DNA from: an uncultured Treponema sp.
GTDB taxonomy: Bacteria; Spirochaetota; Spirochaetia; Treponematales; Treponemataceae
DNA length: 5,791 nucleotides
Reading direction: 5' to 3'
NCBI GenBank assembly: GCA_905372265.1
Contig: CAJPOL010000097.1
Span: forward strand, 1 to 5,791
The position numbers and the translations under genes were made by a program. The first letter of the stretch is position 1; every line of letters begins with the position of its first letter. Under the pieces are notes generated by a model. That model was not told the origin of the DNA and did not search any database. It saw only the letters and a list, made by a program, of their open reading frames with translations. Shown piece by piece: positions 5,469 through 5,791 of the stretch.

Positions 5469-5568
5469 GGTTATCAGCTTAGCATATGTTTTAAGCCTTA
5501 AACATCCTTTTTTTCAAAAATTGATTTCTGTGTATGAAGCCTCGCGGGAATATGAAAGCTGTTACCGA

Positions 5569-5632
5569 ATCCTTTGCGATCTCTGCGGTTAATTAAAATA
5601 AAACTGCAAAGGGCGCTAAGAGCGCGGAGAGA
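5569..5632. repeat. GC-rich dispersed repeat, copy A (inverted arms)
   Basis: The left arm, atcctttgcgatctctgcgg then ttaatt, is followed by the right arm aactgcaaagggcgctaag and agcgcggagag. The right arm is an imperfect reverse complement of the left (AAC-GCA-AG-CGC-AAG blocks), so the copy can fold into a hairpin. Compared with copy B, the left arm lacks the 9 bp gcttagcgg. No frame or boundary suggests a transposase. Confidence 0.7.
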
Positions 5633-5666
5633 ATTGGGGAAAGTTGAGCAGGTAGTCTTTACAAAC

Positions 5667-5739
5667 ATCCTTTGCGGTCTCTGCGGGCTTAGCGGTTAAT
5701 TAAAAAGAAACCGCGAAGGGCGCTAAGAACGCAGAGGGA
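5667..5739. repeat. GC-rich dispersed repeat, copy B (inverted arms)
   Basis: The left arm starts atcctttgcggtctctgcgg and continues gcttagcggttaatt. The right arm reads aaaccgcgaagggcgctaag then aacgcagag. The right arm aligns with that of copy A at about 27 of 33 positions and shares the exact 13-mer AAGGGCGCTAAGA. The left arm (5667-5697) matches 1364-1394 in opposite orientation. The copies are separated by about 34 bp of unrelated sequence. The arms resemble the widespread CGCAGAG/GCAAAG-type intergenic repeats of many bacterial genomes. Confidence 0.72.
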
Positions 5740-5791
5740 GTAAAAATAGCCAAAAGCCTTTTTGTGTCATATATACCGCATAGAGAGGCTA

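Larger units (their letters stand above)
5469..5791. other. Gene-free right end, mostly repeats
   Basis: No supported gene lies here; the plus-strand frame crossing 5380-5592 is antisense to the small minus-strand frame and has no ribosome site. The interval contains a near-palindrome around 5488-5507 (ATGTTTTAAG, C, CTTAAACAT), the two dispersed repeat copies listed separately, and an unassigned stretch from 5741 to the edge. Confidence 0.55.

Noticed and set aside
5752..5767. AAAAG-CTTTT hairpin with T-run near the right edge
   Set aside because: The stem is five AT-rich pairs and no gene end lies nearby, so it is too weak to call a terminator.

Overview
This 5.8 kb bacterial chromosomal segment has mid-range G+C. 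It fits a host-associated spirochaete, most likely a Treponema of the vincentii/medium type. That is an inference from three things: a short lipoprotein leader followed by a segment resembling treponemal formylglycine-enzyme-like lipoproteins, a secreted DUF1343/NamZ glycosidase, and AT-rich spacers full of small repeats. No 16S rRNA or other marker gene is present, so the genus is not proven.

Layout. (1) Positions 1-1053, minus strand: the 5' part of a lipoprotein gene that runs off the left edge, preceded by a complete 191-codon gene of unknown function with a very strong ribosome binding site. (2) Positions 1054-1874: an intergenic region of about 820 bp without a convincing gene. It holds a degenerate copy of a dispersed GC-rich repeat, an AATTGT/GTAAT-type simple repeat, and a perfect tandem array of an 8-bp unit. 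It ends in the promoter, operator candidate and Shine-Dalgarno of the next operon. (3) Positions 1875-3789, plus strand: a compact three-gene operon of a GntR/YtrA-family repressor, an ABC ATPase and a six-helix ABC-2-type permease. The first two genes overlap by 4 bp and the last two are 11 bp apart. (4) Positions 3790-3918: a convergent spacer with a perfect 13-bp-arm hairpin and a second small hairpin over the stop of the following gene. (5) Positions 3919-5187, minus strand: an exported NamZ-like exo-beta-N-acetylmuramidase (DUF1343, GH171). (6) Positions 5265-5468, minus strand: a short orphan reading frame, probably a remnant. (7) Positions 5469-5791: no gene, but two adjacent copies of the dispersed hairpin-forming repeat that also occurs at 1364-1394.

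The YtrA-type repressor probably controls its own operon, and in Firmicutes such cassettes respond to cell-wall stress. NamZ removes terminal N-acetylmuramic acid from peptidoglycan fragments. Both themes touch the cell envelope, but the genes converge and nothing in the sequence shows that they are co-regulated. The least explained items are the 191-residue protein, the divergent lipoprotein and the cluster of different repeat types in the two gene-free stretches.
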